A stretch of 64,000 nucleotides of DNA from Variovorax paradoxus_P (GCF_050627025.1 NZ_CP192472.1), one strand, 5' to 3'; shown: positions 1 to 9,205, counted from the stretch's first letter. The notes: a model not told the origin generated them from the letters alone. Numbers and translations: made by a program.

Positions 1-1139
1 GTGGGTTGTGGTTCATTGGACGCAACCGTTTGTCCGCCCAATCGTCGCGTGATCTGTTTTCCGAAGTCCGCGACCATGCGGCGCACGAAATCCTTCACGA
101 GTCCGGAGCGCGAGAATTGAGCGAGCGGACCCTGGAGGGCATAGACCATGTCCACGTGGACACGCGTGCTGCTTGCCGTCAGTGCTTCCAGGCGATAGGT
201 GATGTCTCCCTGGGTGCGCGACTTGCTCAGGCTGTCCTGGCCCGCACCGCGAAGGACGGCGCGCCTGGCAGCGTCGTCGCGCTCCAGCCGCGCTGCACCC
301 GCGAAGGCGGCCGACATCGGGCCGAACTTGATCGCGATGGTGCCCTTGACCCGCTCTCCCTCGTGCGAGTCGATGGTGGCACCGGGCAGGCAGGACGCCA
401 CCGCAGGTAGGTCACCCATGAACTCCCACACCTGATCGGCCGGATAGGGCACATCGAAATGCACTTCGATCGCGTTGCCCTTGGCTTTGGCCTTGGCCAT
501 CGCGACCGGATCGACCTCCGCCATTTCCGCAGCAACCACTGGATCCGCTGCGGGCGGCTTGGCGGGCGAACGCGCCGGCGGCTGCGCCTGGCTCGGCGTC
601 GTGACCGGGCCCGGCGGCAGGGTTCGCGGCAGGCTCAGTGTCTGCCGCAGCTTTTCGATTTGCGCGTCGGGCCTGTCACGCTGCTGTTGCAGCACATCCA
701 GAATGGCGTCCACGATACCCTGGTAACCGGTGCAACGACACAGGTTCCCGGACAGTTCGAGGCGCACGCGCGCCTCGTCAGCGTGTGGCAGGCGCAGCAC
801 GATGTCGCGCGCCGTGGTGAGCATGCCGGGTGTACAGAACCCGCACTGCAGTGCGTGATGGTGCGTGAACGCCGGGCGCAGCTTCTGCATCACCGCATCA
901 TCGTCGTAGCCCTCGATGGTGGTGACCTCTTGGCCTTCGCATGCCACGGCAAAAGTGATGCACGATCGCGTCGGTTGGCCATTGACCAGCACCGTGCATG
1001 CGCCGCAGACGCCATGCTCGCAGCCAAGATGGGTTCCTGTCAGGCGCAGTTCGTCCCGCAGGAAGTCACCAAGATGCATCCGCGGTTCCGCCTGCCGGCT
1101 GAAGCCGCGGCCGTTGACCTGAATAGAGATGGGGTTCAA
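1..1139 (-). CDS. molybdenum hydroxylase small [2Fe-2S] subunit fused to a CoxG/SRPBCC domain (partial, 3' end beyond window)
   Basis: This is the iron-sulfur subunit of a xanthine-oxidase-family molybdenum hydroxylase, which passes electrons between the Mo centre and FAD. The N-terminal half has both cluster motifs: the plant-type GCEHGVCGACTVL followed by a fourth Cys, then QCGFCTPGM with NLCRCTGYQGI. A Pro/Ala-rich linker (about residues 165-195) leads into an SRPBCC domain beginning VHFDVPYPADQVWEFMGDLP, like CoxG proteins linked to Mo-cofactor enzyme maturation and membrane anchoring. CoxG is normally a separate gene, so the fusion is unusual. I chose the TTG start at 1139 because GGAG lies about 8 nt upstream and the medium-subunit gene stops at 1145. 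The frame is open to base 1, so the C terminus is not seen. From the neighbouring genes I infer that the enzyme hydroxylates picolinate at C6. Confidence 0.85.
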   Translation of the reverse strand, partial: MNPISIQVNGRGFSRQAEPRMHLGDFLRDELRLTGTHLGCEHGVCGACTVLVNGQPTRSCITFAVACEGQEVTTIEGYDDDAVMQKLRPAFTHHHALQCGFCTPGMLTTARDIVLRLPHADEARVRLELSGNLCRCTGYQGIVDAILDVLQQQRDRPDAQIEKLRQTLSLPRTLPPGPVTTPSQAQPPARSPAKPPAADPVVAAEMAEVDPVAMAKAKAKGNAIEVHFDVPYPADQVWEFMGDLPAVASCLPGATIDSHEGERVKGTIAIKFGPMSAAFAGAARLERDDAARRAVLRGAGQDSLSKSRTQGDITYRLEALTASSTRVHVDMVYALQGPLAQFSRSGLVKDFVRRMVADFGKQITRRLGGQTVASNEPQP

Positions 1140-1144
1140 CTCTC

Positions 1145-1996
1145 TTACTCCGCTGGCTTGTGGTTGGAAAAAACCCCCGACTGCTCGAGGGCGCGCTCGA
1201 CGCAGGCCGTGAAGAGCTTCCGGTCGATGCCATCGCGATCAGGAAGCGCAAGGCCGACGGCCGCGCTCACCTCGTCACGCCCCGCGGCCTGCGCACCCTT
1301 GCTGGCAACTTCCGCGGCGAATTCATTCAGCAGGATCGGCGGCCCGTCTGCGGCCCCGAGAACCACGCGTGCACACTTGCGCGAGACATCGAAATAAACC
1401 GCTGCACTGGCGTCGGCAAATTCCCCAGGCTTGCGGCAGACCTTGTGATACCCCCAGCGCGTCGTCGGCGTCTCGGATGGCACATGGATCGCCACGATCA
1501 ACTCGTCAGCCTCGAGCACGGTCGTATAAGCGCCGAGCATGAGTCCGTCCGCCTCGATCGTGCGTTCGCCGCGCGGTGACCTGAGCGCGACGCGGGCACC
1601 AAGTGCAGCGAGCGTCACCACCCAGTCCGCAGCCGGATCCGCATGTGCCAGACTGCCTCCGACAGTGCCGCGGCTTCGGATCGCCCGGTAGGCGATGCCG
1701 CCCGCGACCTGACGGATGGGATGCGCCGCCAGCGGCGGGTACACACCATCCTCGATCTCGGCATGCGTGACGGCAGCGCCGATCTCGATCCAATCTCCCT
1801 TGCGAACGACGGCGCGCAGCACTGCGATATGAGAGACGTCGACCACTTGCGCCGGCCGCGCGAGTCTCAAGTTGAGCATGGGACCGAAGGACTGGCTTCC
1901 GCTCATCGCCTTGGCCGTGCCGCCGCCCTTGGCCAGCACCTCGATCGCCTCATCCACGTCGGCGGCCCGCGTGTATGCAAATTTCGCCGCCTTCAT
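1145..1996 (-). CDS. molybdenum hydroxylase FAD-binding medium subunit (CoxM-like)
   Basis: This 283-residue protein is the flavin subunit of a three-component molybdenum hydroxylase. The family FAD-contact motifs are visible as SGSQSFGPMLNLRLA (about residues 32-46) and GTVGGSLAHADPAADW (about residues 109-124); the first differs slightly from the usual AGGQSLLPMMNLRLA. The CO-dehydrogenase flavoprotein C-terminal domain follows, and the length is normal for the family. Its ATG overlaps the stop of the large-subunit gene as ATGA, and the small-subunit gene begins 5 bp after its stop, so the three are one translationally coupled operon in the order L-M-S. The cytoplasmic complex would transfer electrons from substrate hydroxylation to an acceptor. 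Confidence 0.93.
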   Translation of the reverse strand: MKAAKFAYTRAADVDEAIEVLAKGGGTAKAMSGSQSFGPMLNLRLARPAQVVDVSHIAVLRAVVRKGDWIEIGAAVTHAEIEDGVYPPLAAHPIRQVAGGIAYRAIRSRGTVGGSLAHADPAADWVVTLAALGARVALRSPRGERTIEADGLMLGAYTTVLEADELIVAIHVPSETPTTRWGYHKVCRKPGEFADASAAVYFDVSRKCARVVLGAADGPPILLNEFAAEVASKGAQAAGRDEVSAAVGLALPDRDGIDRKLFTACVERALEQSGVFSNHKPAE

Positions 1997-4374
1997 TTGA
2001 CGAGTTCCTGTTGCGGCTGCGCACTTTGGAGGGCCTTGAGCAAGCGGCGCGGCGTCAGGGGCGTCATCAGCACCTCGGCAGCTCCCGTGCCTCGCAACGC
2101 GTCGTTCACGGCATTGAAGATCACCGCCGGCGGCGCGATCGCGCCCCCCTCCCCTACGCCCTTGGCACCGAACTCGGTGTGAGGCGAAGGTGTCTCGAAG
2201 TGCTCGATGCGGATGCGCGGCACTTCCGTGGCGCCAGGCAGGATGTAGTCGGCCAGCGTGGAAGCCAGGGGCTGGCCTTGGTCGTCGTACGGGCTTTCTT
2301 CATACATTGCGGTGCCGATGCCCTGCGCGATGCCCCCGATGGTCTGACCCTCCACGATCATCGGATTGACCATGGTGCCGCAATCCTCGACAACGACGTA
2401 GTCGAGGATCTCGACCTCGCCCGTCTGCGCGTCAACGGCAACAACAACGGCATGGGTGGCATAGGTGAAGGTACCCGTGTCGACTCTGGGCTTGTATGCA
2501 CGCGAGACCTCCAGTCCACCGAGATGCACGTTCTCGGGCAAGTCCTGGGGCGTGAGATACCACGCGCCGCCCACTTCGGACAGCGGAATCGACTTTTCCC
2601 CTGCGACCGCGAAGCCCTCGACCAATGCGACGGTCTGCGGGTCCACGCCCATGAGATAGCCCGCAATCGACTGGATGCGAGGCAACAGTTCCTTGCATGC
2701 CGTCGAGATGGCGCCTCCTGACATGACGGTGGCCCGAGAGGCGTAGGTCCCCGAGGAGAAGGGCGTGAGCGCGGTGTCGCCATGCACGACCCGGATCCGG
2801 GCGACAGGGATGCCAAGTACGTCATTGGCGATCTGCGCGAAGCTGGTCTCCATGCCCTGGCCATGCGAGTGCACGCCGACGCGCACCTCCAGTCCGCCAT
2901 CCGCGGTCATCCTGACGATCGCCTGATCGAAACCAGGCACCACCGGCAACCCCCAATTGGCGAACACTGTCGTGCCGTGCGCAGACTGCTCCGTGTAGGT
3001 TGCCGTTCCGAACCCAATCCGACGTCCGTCCGGCTCCCCCCGAGCTTGCCGCTCACGGACCGCAGCCAGTCCGATCATCTCCACGGCGCGGCGCAAGCTG
3101 GCGGGAAAGTCGCCGCTGTCGAAGTGCTTGTTCGCCACGTTGACGTAGGGCATGGCAGCAGCCGGGACCAGGTTGTCCATGCGGACCTCCCATGGCTCCC
3201 GGCCCACTTCACGCGCAACGGCGTCCATGAGGAGCTCGATCGCAAAGCACACGCCGGTGCGCGCCACGCCGCGGTAGGCCATGAAGCCCGGCTTGTTGGT
3301 CGCGACACACAGGGTCTCGCAACGGTATCCGCGAAAGGTGTAGGGGCCCGGCAGGTTGCCGATTGCCTGGCCAGGCTCCAGACCGACAAAGAAGGGATAG
3401 TAGGAATAGGCACCTCCGTCGATGGTGATGACGGCGTCCAAAGCGAGGAGCTTTCCCGTGTGGTCCGCGTAGGCGGTGAGCTGATAGTGATGCTGCCGCG
3501 TGTTGGCGCCGACGATCAGATGCTCACGCCGATCCTCCAGGTAGCGGAACGGCGTTCGGTATGTCTTGGCCAGCCAGGCAATGCACAGATCTTCGGGGTA
3601 CAGCTGCCCCTTGTAGCCAAAGGCGCCTCCCACGTCCGGAGACACCACGCGCACCGCTTCCTCATTCATCGAAAGGTGCTGGGCGATACCCACGCGCAGC
3701 AGGTGCGGGACTTGTGTCGCGCTGACGACCACGAGTTGATCGGCCTGGAAGTCCCAGTAGGCCAGCACCGATTTGCCCTCCAGCGGCACGATGCACTGAC
3801 GCGACAGCTCGACGGTGCGGCTGACCTTCACTTCTGCCTTCGCGGCAAGTTCATCGAAGTCGCGATTGGCGCGCAGCGTGAGAAAGACATTGTCTTTCCA
3901 CCCAGGGTGGAGGAAGTCTCCTTTCGCTGCAAGCGAAGACTCGGCGCCGTGGTAGACGGGCAGCTCGTCATAGGAAACCTGCACCTCCTCGAGCAGGTCT
4001 TCCGCCACTGCACGCGTTGGCGCAACAGCCATGGCGACCGCCTCTCCCACATGCCGGACCTTGCCCGAAGCCAGCGGCGGCAACGCCGAGTACTGGTATG
4101 TGGGCAGCGAGGACGGCGAACCGATGTCCGCTGCATCCGTCATCATCTCGCGCAAGAACACCTTCCCCGCAAGCTCCTCCGGAATCTCGACACCCGTGAT
4201 GGTGGCGTGCGCCAGAGGGCTGCGCAGGAACGCGACCTCCTGCAGACCCGGCAACACGAAGTCGCCCACGAAGTTGCCCTTGCCCACCATGTGGCGCGCA
4301 TCTTCCTTGCGAGGCACACGGGCACCGATGCCCTCGCGCTTGAGCACTCTCGCCGGAATGTCTGCCTGGTTCAT
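1993..4374 (-). CDS. molybdopterin-binding large subunit of a molybdenum hydroxylase (CoxL form-II-like)
   Basis: This 793-residue catalytic subunit binds molybdopterin cytosine dinucleotide and hydroxylates a heteroaromatic carbon with oxygen from water. The active-site loop reads AYRGVAR (about residue 360). That is form-II-like and not the AYxCSFR of true CO dehydrogenase. The catalytic Glu sits in GVGEGGAIAPP near the C terminus, and GGAFGYKGQ is a cofactor-binding stretch. I placed the start at the ATG of 4374, preceded by AAAGGA; the frame stays open 23 codons further upstream without a better signal. It is first in the minus-strand operon and divergent from the Rieske system. In the pic pathway this position belongs to picolinate dehydrogenase; the substrate is inferred from context. 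Confidence 0.93.
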   Translation of the reverse strand: MNQADIPARVLKREGIGARVPRKEDARHMVGKGNFVGDFVLPGLQEVAFLRSPLAHATITGVEIPEELAGKVFLREMMTDAADIGSPSSLPTYQYSALPPLASGKVRHVGEAVAMAVAPTRAVAEDLLEEVQVSYDELPVYHGAESSLAAKGDFLHPGWKDNVFLTLRANRDFDELAAKAEVKVSRTVELSRQCIVPLEGKSVLAYWDFQADQLVVVSATQVPHLLRVGIAQHLSMNEEAVRVVSPDVGGAFGYKGQLYPEDLCIAWLAKTYRTPFRYLEDRREHLIVGANTRQHHYQLTAYADHTGKLLALDAVITIDGGAYSYYPFFVGLEPGQAIGNLPGPYTFRGYRCETLCVATNKPGFMAYRGVARTGVCFAIELLMDAVAREVGREPWEVRMDNLVPAAAMPYVNVANKHFDSGDFPASLRRAVEMIGLAAVRERQARGEPDGRRIGFGTATYTEQSAHGTTVFANWGLPVVPGFDQAIVRMTADGGLEVRVGVHSHGQGMETSFAQIANDVLGIPVARIRVVHGDTALTPFSSGTYASRATVMSGGAISTACKELLPRIQSIAGYLMGVDPQTVALVEGFAVAGEKSIPLSEVGGAWYLTPQDLPENVHLGGLEVSRAYKPRVDTGTFTYATHAVVVAVDAQTGEVEILDYVVVEDCGTMVNPMIVEGQTIGGIAQGIGTAMYEESPYDDQGQPLASTLADYILPGATEVPRIRIEHFETPSPHTEFGAKGVGEGGAIAPPAVIFNAVNDALRGTGAAEVLMTPLTPRRLLKALQSAQPQQELVK

Positions 4375-4771
4375 GCGTTTCCTTTTGCTTGACTGATTTC
4401 CGGTCGCCACACAGGACGTGCGGCACATCAAGAAGATGTGCACCGGCCGCTTCCCATCATCTGCACGCGGTCAGCAGGCCATTCAGGACCTCGCTTCCAT
4501 TTATGACAGTACACGTGCCAAAGTATAGACGTGCTTTCCGCGGGTGTGAAGGCAGCGTTTCTCGATGAAAACCCTGACACGGAAAACTCACCGATTCAGT
4601 GCACTTCTCAAGCGTGAACGCACCGTTTCCGTCTGATTGTCCGGTGCATTTCCATCCACTCCGGTGCAGTGCCAACAAGTACAAACCCGCACTTGAAAAG
4701 ACAAACTTATCCAACTAATATGACAGTTCACTGAGTATTTTCTGCGGATCTTTCAACGACTGGATGGAGCC
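4375..4771. promoter_or_regulatory. divergent promoter region between the molybdenum hydroxylase and Rieske operons
   Basis: About 400 bp without a convincing gene separate the two divergent catabolic operons, so both promoters should lie here. The octamer CCGGTGCA occurs twice in direct orientation at 4641-4648 and 4661-4668, exactly 20 bp apart (about two helical turns), and a related CAGTGCAC sits at 4597-4604. These are plausible regulator half-sites but are not assigned to any protein. An AT-richer stretch before 4772 could hold the plus-strand promoter. Short open frames here have no recognisable protein character. Confidence 0.5.
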
Positions 4772-5089
4772 ATGGATTGGATCAAGGTCGCCTCGGCGCA
4801 CGAACTGAGCAACGATGAAGCGAAGACGGTCGACGTCGCGGGCTACGGGGTTGCGCTGTACCGGATCGACGACGAGTTTTTCGCCACAGACAGCATGTGC
4901 ACCCATGCCACCGCTCTGCTATCGGAGGGTTACGTGGAAGACGGTTGTGTCGAATGCCCCCTCCATCAGGGGCGCTTCGACATCCGTACGGGCAAAGCGA
5001 TGTGTGCGCCGGTCACCGTAGACCTGCGCACGCATGCTGTGAAGCGGGAGGGCGACCACATCTACGTGTTGTCGCCTGCCAGCAAATGA
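4772..5089 (+). CDS. Rieske-type [2Fe-2S] ferredoxin of a ring-hydroxylating oxygenase
   Basis: This 105-residue soluble ferredoxin carries electrons from the reductase encoded next to the terminal oxygenase. The Rieske ligands are visible as CTHATAL (about residues 43-49) and CPLHQG (about residues 62-67), the C-x-H...C-x2-H pattern with normal spacing. Length matches ferredoxins such as AndAb or NdoA-type proteins. GGATGGA lies just upstream of the ATG. Its stop overlaps the next ATG (ATGA), showing translational coupling to the reductase. In the proposed pathway it is one of four components of 6-hydroxypicolinate 3-monooxygenase (PicB-like). Confidence 0.93.
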   Translation: MDWIKVASAHELSNDEAKTVDVAGYGVALYRIDDEFFATDSMCTHATALLSEGYVEDGCVECPLHQGRFDIRTGKAMCAPVTVDLRTHAVKREGDHIYVLSPASK

Positions 5090-6339
5090 CCTCACGCGGC
5101 ATTGTCATCGTCGGGGCGGGTCAGTCGGCAGCGGTCGCAGCACACGCCCTGCGCGAGCATGGCTACACGGGGCGCATCACGATGCTGGGGCGCGAGCGCC
5201 ACAGACCGTACGAGCGCCCGCCTCTGTCCAAGGCCGTCCTGGTGACCGCCGACGAACCCCGGCTGGACGTCCTCGCGGACGAATCCTGGACGCGCGGCAA
5301 GATCGACCTGCTCAGCGGCAGCGACGCGGTTGCACTGGATCTTGCGCAGCAGCACGTCCGCCTTGCGGACGGGCAGGTGCTCGAGTACGAGCTCTGCCTG
5401 CTCGCCACCGGCGGCGAGGCAGTCACGCTCGCGTCCGTTCCGGCCGGCCGGCCGGGTGTGCACTACATCCGGACACTGGATGACGCGCGCAGGCTGCGGG
5501 CAGCCCTACAGGGAACGCCGCAAGTCGCAATTCTCGGCGGGGGTTTCCTCGGCCTCGAGATCGCCTATTCGGCACTGTCCGCAGGCGCTTCGGTGACGGT
5601 GCTCGAACGCGCCACAACCCTGCTCGACCGCTTTGTGCCGCCGCAGGCGTCGGCATGGCTGCAATCGCGAATGCGGGCAACGGGCGCAACGCTCCTGCTC
5701 GGCGCTTCCTGCAGCGGCATCCATTCACTGCCGGCCGGTCGGTCGCGCCTGAGCACCGACACCGGCGATCTTGAAGTGGATGAGGTGGTCGTCGCCATCG
5801 GCCTCTCGCCCAACGATGCACTGGCGCGCGATGCGGGACTGCAGATCGCGGCAGGCGGCGGCATTCTGGTCGACACGTCCTGCCGCACCAGCGACGCACA
5901 CGTGTTTGCATGTGGCGACTGCACCAGCCAGCGCCGCCCCGGCCAGGCGGCGCCAACGCGCCTCGAGTCTTGGCAGAACGCGAACGAGCAGGGGCGCACC
6001 GCCGCTGCCGCCATGCTGGGCCTGCCTCTTCCCGCACCCGCTGTGCCGTGGTTCTGGACCGACCAGGGAAAACACAACATCCAGATGCTGGGCCTGCCGG
6101 CCAGCGATCTCGAATATGTGCGCCGCGGCGACCCGGCCGGCGACAAGGTGCTGTGGATCGGCCATCGGGGTTCTGTCCCCTTGCACGGTGTCGCCATCAA
6201 TGCGGGCGCCGATCTGCGAGCCATTCGCCCTCTCTTCGAACGTGGGCAGCCCGTGCAGCTGGATGACTTTCAACGGGACGCCACCCCTCTACGCGCATGG
6301 GCCAAGCAGATGCAGGCCGACGTCGCAATCACCGCTTAA
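5086..6339 (+). CDS. FAD-dependent ferredoxin reductase of a ring-hydroxylating oxygenase
   Basis: This 417-residue flavoprotein is NAD(P)H:ferredoxin reductase of the BphA4/AndAa type. The FAD-binding dinucleotide fold appears at the N terminus as IVIVGAGQSAAVAAHALRE, the NAD(P)H fold mid-protein as VAILGGGFLGLEIAYSALSA, and the second FAD motif as VFACGDCTSQ. The frame is open upstream, but the ATG at 5086 overlaps the ferredoxin stop and places the nucleotide-binding glycines at the usual distance from the N terminus. It would reduce the Rieske ferredoxin encoded immediately before it. A 30-bp gap with AAGGAG separates it from the oxygenase alpha subunit. Confidence 0.93.
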   Translation: MTSRGIVIVGAGQSAAVAAHALREHGYTGRITMLGRERHRPYERPPLSKAVLVTADEPRLDVLADESWTRGKIDLLSGSDAVALDLAQQHVRLADGQVLEYELCLLATGGEAVTLASVPAGRPGVHYIRTLDDARRLRAALQGTPQVAILGGGFLGLEIAYSALSAGASVTVLERATTLLDRFVPPQASAWLQSRMRATGATLLLGASCSGIHSLPAGRSRLSTDTGDLEVDEVVVAIGLSPNDALARDAGLQIAAGGGILVDTSCRTSDAHVFACGDCTSQRRPGQAAPTRLESWQNANEQGRTAAAAMLGLPLPAPAVPWFWTDQGKHNIQMLGLPASDLEYVRRGDPAGDKVLWIGHRGSVPLHGVAINAGADLRAIRPLFERGQPVQLDDFQRDATPLRAWAKQMQADVAITA

Positions 6340-6369
6340 ACCACCTTCTCTCAAAGCTAAGGAGCTTTC

Positions 6370-7680
6370 ATGTATCAATCGCAGGCGGTCATCGGCATCA
6401 CGAATGCCCGAAAGAACCCGCCCCTGGAACAGTGCGTCTGGCCAGCGGACGCCATGAACAACATCCCGGACTGGGTCTACACCAGCCAGGCAAACTATGA
6501 CCAGGAGATCGAGCGCATCTTTCGCGGCGACACCTGGAACTTTGTCGCCCTGGAAGCGGAGATCCCCAACCCGGGCGACTACAAGCGCGGCTACGTCGGC
6601 GCCACGGCCGTCGTGATCGTGCGCGCGGAGGACCACACGATCTCCGTCTTCGAGAATCGCTGCGCCCATCGCGGCGCGGAGTTCTGTCGCGCCAGCCAGG
6701 GCAATACGAAAGAGTTCGTCTGCCCCTACCACCAGTGGTCGTACGACCTCAAGGGAAACCTGCAGGGCGTTCCGTTCAAGCGCGGCATCAACAAGGTCGG
6801 CGGCATGCCGGCGGACTTCAAGAACGCCGACCACGGAACCCGCCAGTTGCGCGTGGCCACACGCAACGGCGTGATCTTCGCCACCTACTCCGACAAGACC
6901 CCTCCTCTGGAAGAGTACATGACCAAGGAGATCGTCGAGGAGTTCGACGTTCCCTTCTCGGGCAAGAAACTCAAGATCCTGGGCTATTGCCGCAACGAGC
7001 TTCCCTGCAACTGGAAGATGTACCACGAGAACCTCAAGGATCCGTACCACGCAACGCTGCTGCATTCGTTTCTCGTGGTGTTTGGCCTGCTGGTTCCCGG
7101 CATCAAGTCGATCGTGTTTGCAGACAAGGCGCATGGTCGCCATGGCTTCATGGCATCGGCCAAACCGGACGAGATCTATGCCACTGTCGCCGACGACGAC
7201 AAGGCGCAGATGCGATCCTTCAGCGACAACCTCCGGTTGCGCGACGAACGGTTCCTGGACTATGTACGGGAGTTCAAGTCGCCCTGGTCCGCCAACATGA
7301 TGACCATGTGGCCGAACCTCATCGTTCAGCGCCAGATGAACACGATGGGTGTGCGCCAGATCATCCCGAACGGTCCGAACAGCATGGTGATGCAGTGGAC
7401 GATGTTCGGGTACGAGGACGACGCGCCGGAGATGACACGGCACCGCCTGCGTCAGGGCAACCTGATGGGCCCGGCCGGCTTCCTGGGCCTCGAGGACAAC
7501 GAGGCATTGAAGTTCGTGCAGGAAGGCCTGCGCAACTCTTCCACGGACAACAACGTCGTCAAGCTCGATGCAGGCCACCAGGGCACGGCACGCAATCTCA
7601 TCTCCGAATCCTGTATCCGCTCCCTCTACCAGTACTACCGGGATGTGATGGACATCCGTGTCGCGGAGAAAGCAGCATGA
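6370..7680 (+). CDS. Rieske non-heme iron oxygenase, alpha (catalytic) subunit
   Basis: This 436-residue terminal oxygenase subunit has both cofactor sites. The Rieske ligands are C98/H100 in NRCAHRGAEFC and C118/H121 in CPYHQW. The mononuclear iron site is NLKDPYHATLLH, with H227 and H232 as ligands and D224 as the likely inter-subunit electron bridge. It groups by length and layout with anthranilate/salicylate/benzoate-type oxygenases. AAGGAG sits 5 nt before the ATG, and its stop overlaps the beta-subunit start. With a separate ferredoxin and reductase it makes a four-component system, the architecture described for PicB (6-hydroxypicolinate 3-monooxygenase). An aromatic dioxygenase with another substrate remains possible from sequence alone. 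Confidence 0.93.
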   Translation: MYQSQAVIGITNARKNPPLEQCVWPADAMNNIPDWVYTSQANYDQEIERIFRGDTWNFVALEAEIPNPGDYKRGYVGATAVVIVRAEDHTISVFENRCAHRGAEFCRASQGNTKEFVCPYHQWSYDLKGNLQGVPFKRGINKVGGMPADFKNADHGTRQLRVATRNGVIFATYSDKTPPLEEYMTKEIVEEFDVPFSGKKLKILGYCRNELPCNWKMYHENLKDPYHATLLHSFLVVFGLLVPGIKSIVFADKAHGRHGFMASAKPDEIYATVADDDKAQMRSFSDNLRLRDERFLDYVREFKSPWSANMMTMWPNLIVQRQMNTMGVRQIIPNGPNSMVMQWTMFGYEDDAPEMTRHRLRQGNLMGPAGFLGLEDNEALKFVQEGLRNSSTDNNVVKLDAGHQGTARNLISESCIRSLYQYYRDVMDIRVAEKAA

Positions 7681-8192
7681 AGGATCGCCTCGCCTACGCC
7701 AGGACCAGCCTCTCGCCGCGACGCGCGGCCGAACTGCGCGCCGAGATCGAGTCGTTTCACGTCGAGTACTGCGCGGTCCTGGATGCGAACGACGTGGAGC
7801 GCTGGCCGGACTTCTTCAGCCAGGAAGCGACGTACCGCGTGACATCGCGCCAGAACGCGCTCTTGAACATGCCCGTGGGACTCATCTACTGCGAAGGCCT
7901 GGACATGATCATCGACCGCGCCCTTGCCGTCGCGCACTCGCAGATGTTCGCGCCGCGGCACATGCTGCATGTGCTGGGGATTGCCCGCGTACTGGAAGAG
8001 ACGGAAAACACGATCAGTTCCCAGACGCCCTTCATCCTCATGCAGACCCTGGTGGAGGGCCCATCGACGGTGCACCTGGCCGGGGTCTATCACGACCGCT
8101 TCGTGCGCGAAGGCGAACGGCTGCTGCTTGCCAGCCGTGAAGTGATCCACGACACGGAAATTCTCGACACCGCCTTGGCGTACCCCGTCTGA
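7677..8192 (+). CDS. Rieske oxygenase beta (small) subunit
   Basis: This 171-residue protein is the structural beta subunit that assembles with alpha as an alpha3beta3 hexamer. It shows the NTF2-like/SnoaL-fold pattern of the family: an N-terminal helix followed by FHVEYCAVLDANDVERWPDF, then strands ending in a short C-terminal segment. The ATG at 7677 overlaps the alpha stop (ATGA), so I prefer it over longer readings of the same frame. The subunit has no cofactors of its own. The decarboxylase gene starts 17 bp downstream. Confidence 0.92.
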   Translation: MKDRLAYARTSLSPRRAAELRAEIESFHVEYCAVLDANDVERWPDFFSQEATYRVTSRQNALLNMPVGLIYCEGLDMIIDRALAVAHSQMFAPRHMLHVLGIARVLEETENTISSQTPFILMQTLVEGPSTVHLAGVYHDRFVREGERLLLASREVIHDTEILDTALAYPV

Positions 8193-8209
8193 GGCCACCT
8201 AGGAAGACC

Positions 8210-9205
8210 ATGAATCAAACCCCAAAAATTGCGCTGGAGGAGCACTTCTCCGCCCCCGGCTTCGACGCGTACTCCGCCCCTTACACGCGAGCGCTGCCCG
8301 CCGAATTCGTCGCCAAGCTCGACGCCAGGCTGGCCGATTTCGACGACCAGCGCCTTGCGGAAATGGACGCAGGGAACATCGAGTACGTCGTGCTGTCGCA
8401 AACGATGCCTGGTGTACAGGCCGAGGCCGATCGCGACACCGCCGTGCGCCGGGCGCGCGAGAACAACGAGTTCCTTGTCGAGCGCGTGTCGCGCCATCCG
8501 CAACGCTTCGGCGCCTTCGCCCACGTGGCCATGCAGGACCCGAGCGCCGCGGCGAAGGAGCTGGAGCGCACCGTCGTCGAACACGGCTTCAAAGGCGCGA
8601 TGATCAACGGCCATACCCTGGGTCGCTACTACGAAGGTGGCGCATTCGATGTGTTCTGGGAGCGCGCACAGGCGCTCGGCGTTCCCATCTATCTGCATCC
8701 CAACGCCTTCAGCCAGGCGCCGGCTCTGCTCGAAGGCATGCCGGTGCTCCAGGGCGCTGCATGGGGATGGGGCGTGGAGACGGCGGGCCATGCGTTGCGC
8801 CTTCTGTTTGGCGGGGTGTTCGACCGATTCCCGCGCCTGACACTGGTGTTGGGCCACATGGGGGAGGCCCTGCCGTACCAGCGCTGGCGCATCGACAGCC
8901 GCTTCTCGGCGTATCCATCCGGCATCAAGTTGGCGCGCAAGCCCAGCGAGTACATCGGCCGCAACATCCTGATCACCACGTCCGGCGTGTGCTCCGCACC
9001 GGCCCTCCTGGGCGCCATTGGCGAGCTCGGGGCACAGGCCGTGCTCTTTTCGGTGGACTACCCCTACGAGTCCACCGCCGAGGCCTGCACCTTCATCGAA
9101 GACGCCCCCCTGGACGACAAGACCCGGGCACAGGTGTGCCATGGCAATGCGCGCCGGCTCTTCAAGCTAGGCAGCCCAGAAGACCTGGCGCTGCTGCAGT
9201 TCTGA
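8210..9205 (+). CDS. picC: amidohydrolase-2 family decarboxylase (PicC / gamma-resorcylate decarboxylase-like)
   Basis: This 331-residue TIM-barrel metalloenzyme belongs to the non-oxidative aromatic decarboxylases (ACMSD, gamma-resorcylate and 2,3-dihydroxybenzoate decarboxylases). The N-terminal IALEEHF supplies metal ligands E10 and H12. Further expected ligands or catalytic residues are H163 in YLHPNAF, H216 in VLGHMGE and D283 in FSVDYPYES. It lies between the Rieske oxygenase and the dihydroxypyridine dioxygenase, where the pic pathway needs 3,6-dihydroxypicolinate decarboxylase giving 2,5-dihydroxypyridine. The family call is secure; the pyridine substrate is inferred from the neighbours. 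Confidence 0.88.
   Translation: MNQTPKIALEEHFSAPGFDAYSAPYTRALPAEFVAKLDARLADFDDQRLAEMDAGNIEYVVLSQTMPGVQAEADRDTAVRRARENNEFLVERVSRHPQRFGAFAHVAMQDPSAAAKELERTVVEHGFKGAMINGHTLGRYYEGGAFDVFWERAQALGVPIYLHPNAFSQAPALLEGMPVLQGAAWGWGVETAGHALRLLFGGVFDRFPRLTLVLGHMGEALPYQRWRIDSRFSAYPSGIKLARKPSEYIGRNILITTSGVCSAPALLGAIGELGAQAVLFSVDYPYESTAEACTFIEDAPLDDKTRAQVCHGNARRLFKLGSPEDLALLQF

Noticed and set aside
1..4374. CO dehydrogenase (coxSML)
   Set aside because: Subunit order and domains fit the superfamily, but the large subunit has AYRGVAR and not the AYxCSFR loop of form I CO dehydrogenase, and the neighbours point to pyridine hydroxylation.
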